Notes under the pieces: model-generated
Databases searched by the model: none
The model's input: the letters and a program-made list of their open reading frames with translations, nothing else
What the model was told of the DNA's origin: nothing
Shown: one piece after another, positions 42,238 to 49,879 of the stretch
How the letters are laid out: each line of letters begins with the position of its first letter
How positions within the stretch are numbered: the stretch's first letter is position 1
From: Azoarcus sp. PA01
Lineage (GTDB): Bacteria; Pseudomonadota; Gammaproteobacteria; Burkholderiales; Rhodocyclaceae
Length of the DNA stretch: 64,000 nt
Direction: 5' to 3'
Assembly (NCBI GenBank): GCA_001274695.2
Contig: LARU01000002.1
Span: 62,001 to 126,000 of the forward strand
Made by a program: the position numbers and the translations under genes

Positions 42238-43781
42238 ATGACGGGACTGGCAGCCCACTTTCCGCACGCCTCGCGTCTTCTCGGCCCCGCCCTGTCGAAC
42301 GCGTCGCCAGCATCCGCGACGACGTCGACCGCCGCGTCGGCCGACGCGATTCGGACCTCTGCGGCCGGCGCCGTGCCGCGCCCGTCCCCGCTGACGTATT
42401 TCCTCGGCACGTCAGGACAGGACTTTCTGCCCGAGGATGACGAAAGGCGCGACAAACCGACGTCGAATCCGGCCTGGCCCGGCGCCTGCGCCGACTCCAC
42501 GTCACACCGCATCGTCATCGTCGGGGCGGCGCCGGCGGGCTGGAACTGGCGGCGCGTTTGGGCGACGGCGTCGGCCGGCGCGGTCAAGCCGAAGTCGTCC
42601 TGGTCGATCCGATGCCTGCCCATTTTTGGAAGCCGCTGCTGCACGAAGTCGCAGCCGGCACGCGCAGCCCGCACGAACAGGCGCTCGACTACCTGCAGCA
42701 GGCGCGACAGCACCATTTCCGCTTTCATCCCGGGCGAATCGAAGGGCTCGTGCGCCACCGGCGCGAGATCTGGCTCGCGCCGCTAATCGACGCGGAAGGG
42801 GCCGAGATGGCGGCGCGCCGGCAGCTCAGGTACGACACGCTGGTGATCGCGATCGGCGCCACCGACGACGACTTCAACACTCGGGGAGTGCGGCGCCACG
42901 CAATTTCGCTCAACAGCGTGGCGGACGCGGAACGTTTTCGCAGCCGGCTGCTGTCGTTATGCGCCGGCGCCGCCCAGCGCGCGCCGCAGCCGGTACAGCT
43001 GGTGATTGTCGGCGGCGGCGCAACCGGCGTCGAGCTTGCCGACGAATTGACTGGCGCGGTCGAGGAGATCGCCTCGTGCGGGTACTTGCTGCGCCGGGCC
43101 GGCGAACCGGTGACGATCCGCATGCTCGAAGCGTCGGGCCGGCTGCTCGCACCGCTTCCCGCCGACGCTGCGCAGCGCATCTATCGCGAACTGGTGCGGC
43201 GCGGCATCGATGTACGGTTGAACTGCCGCGTTGCCGAAGTGCGACCCGACAGCGTGCTGCTGGCCAACGGAGAGATCGTCGCTGCGGACCTGGTCGTTTG
43301 GACGGCCGGCCTGCGCGGGCCGGAAGTGCTCGCGTCGCTCGGCGCGCTCGACACCAACGAGCGGCAGCAGTTGCTGGTCCGCACGACGCTGCAGACTTTC
43401 CGCGACGACAACGTTTTCGCGATCGGCGACTGCGCGAGCTGCGTCTCGTCCGAAGGGGAGACGCTCGCGCCTCCACTCGCGCGCGCCGCGCAACAGCAGG
43501 CGAAGCTGCTGGCCCGCTCGCTCGAGCGCCGCCTCGCCGGCAAATCGCTGATTCCGTTTCGCTACCGCGAACAGGGCGCGCTGTCCTCGGCGCGCACCGA
43601 CGGGCGCGGGGGCGATGCGGGCGAAAATCGAAGCTGGGTCGGCGGCCTGTTCGCACGCCTCAGCTACTGGATGCTGTACCGCCGCCACCTGGCAGTCCTG
43701 CTCGGCAGCATGCGCACGCTGCTGCTCACGCTCGGCGAGTGGCTGCCGCGACGCGCGCGCCCGCGCATGAAACTCCACTGA
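42238..43781 (+). pseudogene. NDH-2-type NADH dehydrogenase broken at the FAD-binding loop
   Basis: The C-terminal 400 residues, readable from 42558, are a type II NADH:quinone oxidoreductase. They include FWKPLLHEVAAGT, an NADH-binding loop VIVGGGATGVELADEL near 42999-43050, DNVFAIGDCA and a C-terminal membrane helix region (WMLYRRHLAVLLGSM). The N-terminal FAD loop (HRIVIVG...) is in the frame starting at ATG 42238. Near 42523-42526 the frame shifts: adding one G to the GGGG run gives IVIVGGGAGGLELAARLGDG and joins both parts. The first 90 residues before the FAD loop are an unusual Ala/Ser/Pro-rich extension. It may be a true loss of function or a sequence error. Confidence 0.8.
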
Positions 43782-43804
43782 GCGCGCCCGACCCCACGCG
43801 AAGC

Positions 43805-43978
43805 TCAGAACACGAGCACGCCGAGCAGCACGCCGAACACCAGGACGATGAGAAAGATCGCCAGCGCAATGTAGAACAGCACTCGCGCGATACCCGCCGC
43901 CCCTGCCGCGACACCCGTGAAGCCGAGCAGGCCGGCGATGACGGAGATGACGAAGAAGATGATCGCCCACTTGATCAT
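43805..43978 (-). CDS. DUF1328 small membrane protein
   Basis: This is a 57-residue protein with two hydrophobic helices around a conserved Gly/Ala segment ([20 protein letters not shown]), the DUF1328/YtjA signature. The start at ATG 43978 has GAGGAG upstream. It sits in the inner membrane; such proteins are induced by many envelope and osmotic stresses. The paralogue at 48358 differs mainly in its C-terminus. A sigma-54 promoter candidate lies at 44153-44166. Confidence 0.9.
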   Translation of the reverse strand: MIKWAIIFFVISVIAGLLGFTGVAAGAAGIARVLFYIALAIFLIVLVFGVLLGVLVF

Positions 43979-44152
43979 TTTGTTTACTCCTCGTGGCGGA
44001 TCGGGAGCGATCCGGAAATCGCGGCACTGGCGACCCTGTTTTCGTTTTTCGATCGGGAGAACCGGGAGGAATTACCCGCCGACGGGAAGTTTTTCCGCCT
44101 TTCGCCCGCACCGGCGACACGACTGGCGTCCCGCCTGGTACCGCGACCGGCA

Positions 44153-44166
44153 GCAAGCGCCGTACC
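44153..44166 (-). promoter_or_regulatory. Candidate sigma-54 promoter for the DUF1328 gene
   Basis: On the minus strand this reads GGTACGGCGCTTGC, an exact match to GGYAC-N5-TTGC with 10-bp spacing, 175 bp upstream of ATG 43978. It is back-to-back with the element at 44188. Confidence 0.55.
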
Positions 44167-44187
44167 CATTGAAGTGCTTCCCCGGTA

Positions 44188-44201
44188 GGCATGGAGCTTG
44201 C
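44188..44201 (+). promoter_or_regulatory. Candidate sigma-54 promoter, plus strand
   Basis: GGCATGGAGCTTGC followed by A: correct spacing, TTGCA intact, one mismatch (GGCAT). It points toward the ORF at 44285 and the transporter at 44741. A very degenerate tandem site (GGAGGAATTAC, 8 bp, GGGAAGTTTTT) lies upstream at 44065-44094. Confidence 0.45.
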
Positions 44202-44284
44202 ATCAGAGCTGGTACGACGAGTTCTAGCGGAGACGACGTCATGCTAGGGGAAATCATAACGACATTTGCCGGGCCGGTCTTGTC

Positions 44285-44728
44285 ATGGGCATGGCGCTCG
44301 TGGGCGAAACGCTCCACCAGCCAACGCCGTTGTCTTCGGCGCAGGGACCGCACCACGCCTGGATGAGCGTCGCGAAATCGAAACACGCAGCGCTGATTCC
44401 CGCTGCGGGTGCCGAATCGCCTTCGGCCCCCGAGCGCCACGAGAACGCGACCGCCTCCGCAGCGCCGGCCGGGTTGGTGGCAGGGCTGATCATCAGCGCT
44501 GACATGTTTGTCGGAAATGCTGACAGCGATCGGCATACGCTCACGGTCCGCCCTCCGGACAGCACGCGCGAGTTCAAGGCCCGGGTCGTCGGCATGCCCG
44601 AGGAAGGTCCCGACGCGCGCGGCGAGCGGGGGCCGGTCGCCCCCGGCGCGGCCACTCCTCTTGCAGTGCCGCCCGCGGTTGTGCCTGTAGCGGGGGACTG
44701 GAGACCTTCGGCGAAGATTCGGGCCTGA
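44285..44728 (+). CDS. Uncertain ORF upstream of the transporter gene
   Basis: This is a possible 147-residue protein with GC-rich third codon positions like its neighbours, ending 12 bp before the transporter start. It has no signal peptide; one mildly hydrophobic segment (APAGLVAGLIISADMFVG) precedes a polar stretch and a Pro/Ala-rich tail. The start is weak (no clear ribosome site). A better initiation site (ATG 44241 behind GGAG) opens a different frame that stops at 44366, so a frameshift here is possible. I recognise no family. Confidence 0.35.
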   Translation: MGMALVGETLHQPTPLSSAQGPHHAWMSVAKSKHAALIPAAGAESPSAPERHENATASAAPAGLVAGLIISADMFVGNADSDRHTLTVRPPDSTREFKARVVGMPEEGPDARGERGPVAPGAATPLAVPPAVVPVAGDWRPSAKIRA

Positions 44729-44740
44729 GGAGGCCAGCGC

Positions 44741-45916
44741 TTGAAATCGGGGCAAACTCCCCCCGCCCGTCGTCTCGCCCGTGCAGCCGCCCGGCCGACC
44801 GAAGCTGGGCTGCCGACGCCGCCTCGCCCGACGCGCGACGCCGATGCCCGACGTGCCGACCGCTCGATCGTCATCGTCTCGATGGTTCTGCTGCTGGTCG
44901 TTTTCGGCCTGCTGGTGTGGACCATCGCCGACGTGTTGCTGCTGGTGTTCGCCGGCATCCTGGTCGGCGTGTTCCTGCGCGGACTCAGCGACGGCGCGAG
45001 TGCCCTCACCGGCCTGTCCGGAAAAGTGTCGTTCGGTATCGTGCTCGCGACGCTCGCGGGGGTGCTGGTCGTCGGCGGCGCTCTGCTCGGCAACGAGATG
45101 GCGACGCAGCTCGATCAGCTCGGGCCCAGTCTGCACCTGGCATGGGAGAAGCTGCTGAACGGCGTCTACCGCTACGAGTGGGGGCGGATCCTCTTTTCGG
45201 AGCGCAATCTAAGCGCGATGCTCCCCGAGGACGGCACGTGGTTGACTCGCCTCGGCGACGTCTTCTCGATGACGGTCGGAGCCATCGCCGGCTTTCTGAT
45301 CGCCGTGTTCATCGGTCTCTATGGCGCCGCGACGCCGGCAGTGTACCGTCACGGCCTGCTGCTGCTGGTCCCCGTTAACGCTCGCACGCGCGCGCGTGAA
45401 GTGCTCGACTCGGTGACGACGACGATGCGCTGGTGGCTGATCGGCACGTTCGCGCGCATGGCGGTTGTCGGCCTGAGCGTCACCGTCGGCCTGTGGCTGC
45501 TCGATATCCAGCTCGCGCTCGCGCTCGGGCTGATCGCCTTCGTGCTCGATTTCGTTCCGTACATTGGCCCGATCCTTGCAGCGCTGCCGGCGCTGCTCGT
45601 CGCGCTCGCGGGAGGGCCGAGCGACGCGCTCTACGTGCTGCTGCTCTTCCTCGCCGTGCAGGGCGCCGAAAACTACATCGTCACGCCGCTGATCGACCAG
45701 TACAGCGTGCATTTGCCGCCCGCGCTGACGATCAGCGCGCAGGTGCTCCTCGGCGCGTTGCTCGGCCCGCTGGGCGTGGTGTTCGCGACGCCGCTGACGG
45801 CGATCGCGCTGGTGCTCGTGCGCATGCTGTACGTCGAGGAGGACCTGGAATCCGAGGTGCAGGAGCCGACGCCTGTCCCGCTGCCGCCGCATGAAACCGG
45901 CCCTCCGCGGAGCTGA
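44741..45916 (+). CDS. AI-2E-family (PerM-like) transporter
   Basis: This is a 391-residue membrane protein from TTG 44741, with GAGGAGG upstream. About eight hydrophobic segments are visible, starting with SIVIVSMVLLLVVFGLLVWT near 42-61. The family signature lies in LALALGLIAFVLDFVPYIGP (near 252-271), followed by VQGAENYIVTPLIDQYSV. Members export signals or act as Na+/H+ antiporters; the substrate cannot be told from sequence. The N-terminal 40 residues are Pro/Arg-rich and the C-terminus is acidic. Confidence 0.9.
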   Translation: MKSGQTPPARRLARAAARPTEAGLPTPPRPTRDADARRADRSIVIVSMVLLLVVFGLLVWTIADVLLLVFAGILVGVFLRGLSDGASALTGLSGKVSFGIVLATLAGVLVVGGALLGNEMATQLDQLGPSLHLAWEKLLNGVYRYEWGRILFSERNLSAMLPEDGTWLTRLGDVFSMTVGAIAGFLIAVFIGLYGAATPAVYRHGLLLLVPVNARTRAREVLDSVTTTMRWWLIGTFARMAVVGLSVTVGLWLLDIQLALALGLIAFVLDFVPYIGPILAALPALLVALAGGPSDALYVLLLFLAVQGAENYIVTPLIDQYSVHLPPALTISAQVLLGALLGPLGVVFATPLTAIALVLVRMLYVEEDLESEVQEPTPVPLPPHETGPPRS

Positions 45917-45971
45917 GCGTCGTGCCGAAGCAGGGTGACGGGAGATCCGGTCTCCAGCTACAGGAAGCCGG

Positions 45972-47429
45972 TTAGAGGAGATACTCCCAGCGCCGCGCGA
46001 GCCATTCGAGCAGCCGGGCACGCAGGCCGCGATCGTTCCACTGCGCAAGCCTCACTTCGTGCGAGGCGGACTGGTCGAGGCCGAAAAGCTGTTCCATTTC
46101 TTCCGCGAACGCGCCGTCGAGCACCAGCACGTCGGCTTCGAAGTTGTGCACGAAGCTGCGCCAGTCGAGATTCGTCGAGCCGACGCTCGACCACACTCCG
46201 TCGATCACCGCAGTCTTCGCATGCAGCAGCGCGTCGCGCCGTTCGAAGATGCGCACCCCGGCGCTCAGCAAATCCTCGTAATGCGAACGACCGGCGTGGA
46301 ACGGCGCCCAGAAGTCGCTGAAACCGGGCAGCACGAGGCGCACGTCGACCCCACGCTGCGACGCGTCGCGCAGCGCCTGCAGCGTGCGTTCGTCCGGCAC
46401 GAAATATCCGTACGTGAGCCACGCCCGCTGACGCGCGTGTTCGAGCGCGGACATCAGCGCGACGTACAGCTCGCTGCGTTCCGAGACCGGGTCGCCGGCG
46501 ACCAGGCGCATCGCCATGCTGCCGGCGGGGGCGACCCGAGCGGCCTGCCGCACTGCCAGAGCCGGACAGCGCTGCTCGCGCCACGCGTCGTTGAACAGTT
46601 CTTCGAACTGCGTCACGACCGGCCCTCGCACCATCACGTGCGTGTCGCGCCATCCCTCGTCGCGAGTCGGCACACGGCGCTTGCTGCCGAACGAGCCGGC
46701 GCGATACACGCCGCTGATATTGATGCCGCCGGTAAAGGCGAGTTGCCCGTCGATGACCAACAGCTTGCGGTGATCGCGGTTATTGAGGCTCAGCCGCGGA
46801 TCGCCTGCGAGTTTGAGCGGATTGACCGGATTGAATTCGCACACTGCGATGCCCGCTGCGGCAAGGTCTTCGAAATAACGGGGAGGCGTGTCGAGCGAGC
46901 CGACACTGTCGTACAAGACGCGAACTTCGACACCCTGCTGACGTTTCGCCGCGAGCAGGCGCGCGAGGCGAGCACCCTGCTCGCCCGACTCGAGGATGTA
47001 GGTTTCGAGATGGACGTAGCGCCGCGCTTTGTCGATCGCGCCGAACATCGCCCGATACGTCGCCGGGCCGTCGACCAGGAGGTGTGCATCGTTGCCGAGG
47101 ACCAGCGGCGCCAGGAGGACGTCCTCGACATGCGCCAGATGATGTACGAGCAGTTCCTTGCCGACCCCGTCGGCTTCGAGCTGTTGTGCAACTTTGGGCG
47201 AGAACTGGGTGCGCAGTGCGCCATCGGCGTGCTGGACGCGGACTTCGACGGATGTCGGTGAAGGGCGCGCCGGCAGGGCTGCCGTGTCGACGGCGGGGCC
47301 CATGGCGCACCCCGCAAGCACGAAGGGGACGAACAGCGGCCACGACGTGCCGCCGAACAATCCGCGCCGACGGCCAAAGGAAGCGTCTGCGCAGCGGCGC
47401 TCAGGACGCCGGTTTGACCCTGATGTCAT
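45972..47429 (-). CDS. Phospholipase D-like cardiolipin synthase with lipoprotein signal
   Basis: This is a 485-residue protein. The N-terminal basic stretch and LFVPFVLAGCAMG form a lipobox-like signal (LAGC), so the enzyme is probably periplasmic and membrane anchored, as in ClsC-type and related PLDs. Two HKD motifs are visible: DHRKLLVIDGQLAFTGGIN near 221 and HAKTAVIDGVWSSVGSTNLD near 404. It makes phospholipids by transphosphatidylation or hydrolyses them. The start ATG 47429 lies 29 bp inside the end of the BON gene, implying coupling. Confidence 0.9.
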   Translation of the reverse strand: MTSGSNRRPERRCADASFGRRRGLFGGTSWPLFVPFVLAGCAMGPAVDTAALPARPSPTSVEVRVQHADGALRTQFSPKVAQQLEADGVGKELLVHHLAHVEDVLLAPLVLGNDAHLLVDGPATYRAMFGAIDKARRYVHLETYILESGEQGARLARLLAAKRQQGVEVRVLYDSVGSLDTPPRYFEDLAAAGIAVCEFNPVNPLKLAGDPRLSLNNRDHRKLLVIDGQLAFTGGINISGVYRAGSFGSKRRVPTRDEGWRDTHVMVRGPVVTQFEELFNDAWREQRCPALAVRQAARVAPAGSMAMRLVAGDPVSERSELYVALMSALEHARQRAWLTYGYFVPDERTLQALRDASQRGVDVRLVLPGFSDFWAPFHAGRSHYEDLLSAGVRIFERRDALLHAKTAVIDGVWSSVGSTNLDWRSFVHNFEADVLVLDGAFAEEMEQLFGLDQSASHEVRLAQWNDRGLRARLLEWLARRWEYLL

Positions 47430-47724
47430 TGCGGACGGACTTGACGCCGGGCACTTTGCGCGCGATCTCGACCGCGCGATCCGCGTCTCCGGGCTGCGCG
47501 ACGAAGCCGCTCAGCTGTACCACTCCCCGGGAGGTCTCGACGTTCACCTCGCGCGCCTTGACCTGCGGATCATCGATCAGCGCAGCTTTCACCCGTGTCG
47601 TGATCGTCGCGTCGTCAATGTATTCGCCCGTCGAAGTGCTCGACCGGTTTCCCGCGCACGCACTGACGACGGGCAGGGCAAGCGCCGCGAGCGCGGCAGT
47701 CAGCATTGTTCTTCTGCTTGTCAT
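47401..47724 (-). CDS. Exported BON-domain protein (short)
   Basis: This is a 107-residue protein from ATG 47724 (GGAGG upstream). The signal peptide MLTAALAALALPVVSACAGN has a lipobox-like VSAC. One BON domain follows (DDATITTRVKAALIDDPQVK, then VVQLSGFVAQPGDADRAVEI). The protein is probably periplasmic and binds the envelope. The gene overlaps the following PLD gene, so the two proteins may work together on phospholipids. Confidence 0.88.
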   Translation of the reverse strand: MTSRRTMLTAALAALALPVVSACAGNRSSTSTGEYIDDATITTRVKAALIDDPQVKAREVNVETSRGVVQLSGFVAQPGDADRAVEIARKVPGVKSVRNDIRVKPAS

Positions 47725-47897
47725 TTTCTGTAGTCCTCCGTTCTGGGAAATCACCGGCATCGCCTGGAACGCGACGCCTTTCACGCTTACCCGGCGCCGA
47801 ACAGCGCCGCGTTTGCCTCGCCGAAACACGCGGCAACGGCAACTGGTGCCGGCCGCCGTCCTTTCGCACTTGCACCGGACAGGAGCCGAAATCGGGA

Positions 47898-48281
47898 TCA
47901 GGACGACGGCGGCGCCGCCAGCGCATTGACCACTTCCTGCACGCCTTCAACTTTGCGGGCGACCGCGTCGGCACGCGTGATCTGATCAGCAGGAATGTTG
48001 CCGCTCAGCGTCACGACGCCATTTTCAGAGCTGACACTGATCGAGCCGGCGTCCAGGCCCTCTTCGGCGAGCAGCGCTGTTTTGACCTTCGTAGTGAGGA
48101 CGGCATCGTCGACGGCCTGACCGGCGCGGTTGCCGTCCGGCTCTACTTTTTCCGTCGTCGTGTCCGCAGTGGTACCGGGCACGGAGCGAGTCGTCGTGTC
48201 CGGCTCGTCCGGACGATCGTTGCATCCTGCGAGGGCCGCAAGGCTCACGCAGGCAACGAGAATCGAGAATCGACGCTTCAT
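47898..48281 (-). CDS. BON-domain lipoprotein
   Basis: This is a 127-residue protein from ATG 48281 with AAGGAG upstream. The signal FSILVACVSLAALAGCNDRP has a clear lipobox (LAGC). A Thr/Asp-rich linker and a single BON domain follow (DDAVLTTKVKTALLAEEGLD, then GVVTLSGNIPADQITRADAV). It resembles OsmY-like stress proteins cut down to one domain. It is separated from the shorter BON gene by 173 bp in which I see no clear promoter. Confidence 0.88.
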   Translation of the reverse strand: MKRRFSILVACVSLAALAGCNDRPDEPDTTTRSVPGTTADTTTEKVEPDGNRAGQAVDDAVLTTKVKTALLAEEGLDAGSISVSSENGVVTLSGNIPADQITRADAVARKVEGVQEVVNALAAPPSS

Positions 48282-48357
48282 GAGCAGAACTCCTTTCGAT
48301 GTCCGCGCTCTGCGCACCCCACCGCAACGGCGCTGCGGTGAGCGCAGGCGCGACGTT

Positions 48358-48519
48358 CTATTTCTGCATGATCCCGAGGATCAGGGAAATCACTGCGATC
48401 ACGAGGAAGATGTAGAAAAGGATCTTCGCGATGCCGACCGCACCGCTCGCGATTCCGCCAAACCCGAACAGGGCGGCGACGATCGCGATCACGAGGAATA
48501 TCGCTGCGTAATACAACAT
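48358..48519 (-). CDS. DUF1328 small membrane protein (second copy)
   Basis: This is a 53-residue protein from ATG 48519 (GGAGGTGTCCC upstream) with two hydrophobic helices and the signature [20 protein letters not shown]. It is a paralogue of the gene at 43805. The longer open frame to 48576 has no good start. A sigma-54-like promoter lies 54 bp upstream. It may continue into the BON lipoprotein gene 76 bp downstream. Confidence 0.88.
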   Translation of the reverse strand: MLYYAAIFLVIAIVAALFGFGGIASGAVGIAKILFYIFLVIAVISLILGIMQK

Positions 48520-48572
48520 GGGACACCTCCATTCACGGACAGGGGGAATTTCCCGCTGACGACAGCATGGAG

Positions 48573-48586
48573 GCAAACCGCATGCC
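48573..48586 (-). promoter_or_regulatory. Candidate sigma-54 promoter for the second DUF1328 gene
   Basis: On the minus strand this reads GGCATGCGGTTTGC: correct spacing, TTGC intact, one mismatch (GGCAT). Confidence 0.55.
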
Positions 48587-48650
48587 CGGAGCGCAGCAGC
48601 ATCACGGCGTAAATGACATCCGGGAGAAGTGCATGATCGCCACCGGCGTT

Positions 48651-48661
48651 GTAATGCTTAC
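48651..48661. promoter_or_regulatory. Single GYAA-N3-TTAC palindrome
   Basis: GTAATGCTTAC fits the enhancer half-site exactly and lies 55-75 bp from the divergent sigma-54-like elements at 48573-48586 and 48716-48729. No second copy at 8-bp spacing is visible. Confidence 0.35.
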
Positions 48662-48715
48662 ATGCGCCGACGCATCCCGAGGGCGGGAAGCGGCAGCAGC
48701 GCTTGGCACGCGCCG

Positions 48716-48729
48716 GGCACGGAAGCTGC
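48716..48729 (+). promoter_or_regulatory. Candidate sigma-54 promoter for the DUF3309 gene
   Basis: GGCACGGAAGCTGC: exact spacing, perfect -24 element, one mismatch at -12 (CTGC), 50 bp upstream of ATG 48780. Confidence 0.5.
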
Positions 48730-48779
48730 CTGTCGTCATTACCGCGGCGCGAGCCGCCTGCCTTCAAAGGACGACGATC

Positions 48780-48938
48780 ATGGCCTTATCGACGATACTC
48801 ATCATCCTGCTGGTGTTGCTGGTGATCGGCGCGCTCCCTACCTGGGGCTACAGCAGTTCCTGGGGCTACGGTCCGAGCGGACTGCTGGGATTGATCCTGG
48901 TTGTACTTCTGGTGCTCGCGCTGCTCGGAATGTTATAG
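48780..48938 (+). CDS. DUF3309 small membrane protein
   Basis: This is a 52-residue protein from ATG 48780 (AAAGGA upstream). Two hydrophobic helices (TILIILLVLLVIGALPTWGY and GLLGLILVVLLVLALLGML) flank a Trp/Tyr/Gly turn (WGYSSSWGYGPSG), the DUF3309 signature. It is an inner membrane protein of unknown function, often found among stress genes. It is followed by a textbook terminator. Confidence 0.9.
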   Translation: MALSTILIILLVLLVIGALPTWGYSSSWGYGPSGLLGLILVVLLVLALLGML

Positions 48939-48965
48939 AGCCAGCGTCGTGTCGCACACGCAAAC

Positions 48966-48997
48966 AAAAACCGGACCCCTAGGGGTCCGGTTTTTTT
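48966..48997. terminator. Bidirectional intrinsic terminator
   Basis: A perfect 15-bp inverted repeat (AAAAACCGGACCCCT / AGGGGTCCGGTTTTT) carries T tracts on both strands. It lies between the DUF3309 gene (plus) and the CBS gene (minus) and would end both transcripts. Confidence 0.95.
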
Positions 48998-49046
48998 CGG
49001 GGCGGGCACGATTTCATGCGTCCCCGCCTCATCGGCAGCGGCGCCT

Positions 49047-49472
49047 TCAGTGAGTTGAACCGCTCGGTTCCGAAATGCCGCATACCGCTTCGCCGGCAGG
49101 CTGCACGCCTTCGGTGTTCGCGATGTCGGCAAGCGCGACGATCCCGACGAGCCGCTTGTTGCGATCGAGCACGACCAGCCGATGAATCTGCTCGTCACCC
49201 ATGTTGCGTGCAACGTGAGCGATATCCTCGTCTTCGAAGCAGTATTTGACTTCCTTCGTCATCACATCGCGGACACGCGTGTCGGGACTCTTCCCGGCCG
49301 CCACTGCGCGCACCGTGATGTCGCGGTCGGTCACCATGCCGATGAGCTTTTCGCCGTCGTTGACCGGAAGCGACCCCACGTTCCATTCCGCCATCATGCG
49401 TGCTGCGTCCTCGATGGTCTGCTCGGGATCGAGCATTCGTACGTCCATCGTCATTGCCTCGCTTACTTGCAT
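49047..49472 (-). CDS. Tandem CBS-domain protein
   Basis: This is a 141-residue protein from ATG 49472 (GGAGGTGGATC upstream). It has two CBS motifs (VSEAMTMDVRMLDPEQTIED with LIGMVTDRDITVRAVAAG; then VRDVMTKEVKYCFEDEDIAH with RLVGIVALADIAN) forming one Bateman module that can bind adenine nucleotides. There is no effector domain, so it is a stand-alone sensor or regulator. An exact sigma-54 promoter lies 52 bp upstream, divergent from that of the ligase operon. Confidence 0.9.
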   Translation of the reverse strand: MQVSEAMTMDVRMLDPEQTIEDAARMMAEWNVGSLPVNDGEKLIGMVTDRDITVRAVAAGKSPDTRVRDVMTKEVKYCFEDEDIAHVARNMGDEQIHRLVVLDRNKRLVGIVALADIANTEGVQPAGEAVCGISEPSGSTH

Positions 49473-49523
49473 GATCCACCTCCTCAATCAGGAAGCAGGC
49501 ACTGCCTGCGTCCCTGCTACGGT

Positions 49524-49537
49524 GCAAAAGCGGTGCC
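49524..49537 (-). promoter_or_regulatory. Candidate sigma-54 promoter for the CBS gene
   Basis: On the minus strand this reads GGCACCGCTTTTGC followed by A, an exact match to GGYAC-N5-TTGC with 10-bp spacing. Confidence 0.75.
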
Positions 49538-49572
49538 TGGAAACGCCGCTGCCGATCCCGGCCGGCAGTACG

Positions 49573-49586
49573 GGCACGGCCTTTGC
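49573..49586 (+). promoter_or_regulatory. Candidate sigma-54 promoter for the amide-ligase operon
   Basis: GGCACGGCCTTTGC is an exact match to GGYAC-N5-TTGC with 10-bp spacing, 40 bp upstream of ATG 49626. I do not see the GYAA-N3-TTAC pair in the 153-bp gap, so the enhancer may be distant. Confidence 0.75.
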
Positions 49587-49625
49587 CTCTGCCAACGATA
49601 CCTTCCTTTCCCCCTGGAACTCATC

Positions 49626-49859
49626 ATGAAATCAGCCCTGATCGCGATCGGCACGCTTGCTCTGGGCGCCAGCGCCCTGTATTTCCTCGATCCCGCGCGC
49701 ACGCGCGGCGCCCTTTCACGACGCCTGCCGATTCCCTACCGGGGGCCGGGCGCGGCGACGATGCGCCGCTCGTCGGCCCCGGCCGAGCCGGGCGAAGTCG
49801 AAGAGCTCACCGGCACGACGATGCCGCCGCAATCGAGCCTGCCCCAATCGAACTATTGA
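49626..49859 (+). CDS. Small membrane-anchored protein leading the ligase operon
   Basis: This is a 77-residue protein. An N-terminal helix (SALIAIGTLALGASALYFLD) anchors it, followed by PARTRGALSRR, a pattern seen in small YtxH-like or DUF-type membrane proteins, and a polar Pro/Ser/Glu tail ending in SNY. The ribosome site is weak (GGAAC). It is the first gene after the sigma-54 promoter and lies 20 bp before the C39-like gene. It could be a structural partner or a substrate of the ligases; neither is proven. Confidence 0.6.
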   Translation: MKSALIAIGTLALGASALYFLDPARTRGALSRRLPIPYRGPGAATMRRSSAPAEPGEVEELTGTTMPPQSSLPQSNY

Positions 49860-49879
49860 CGCCCGGAGGAGCGCGATCC

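Noticed and set aside
41898..42440. 180-codon plus-strand frame before the NDH-2 gene
   Set aside because: No ribosome site, no domain, and it runs into the N-terminal frame of NDH-2; codon use does not look native.
44254..45093. 279-codon minus-strand frame opposite the transporter
   Set aside because: Ser/Arg/Thr-rich shadow of the AI-2E-family gene without a start signal.
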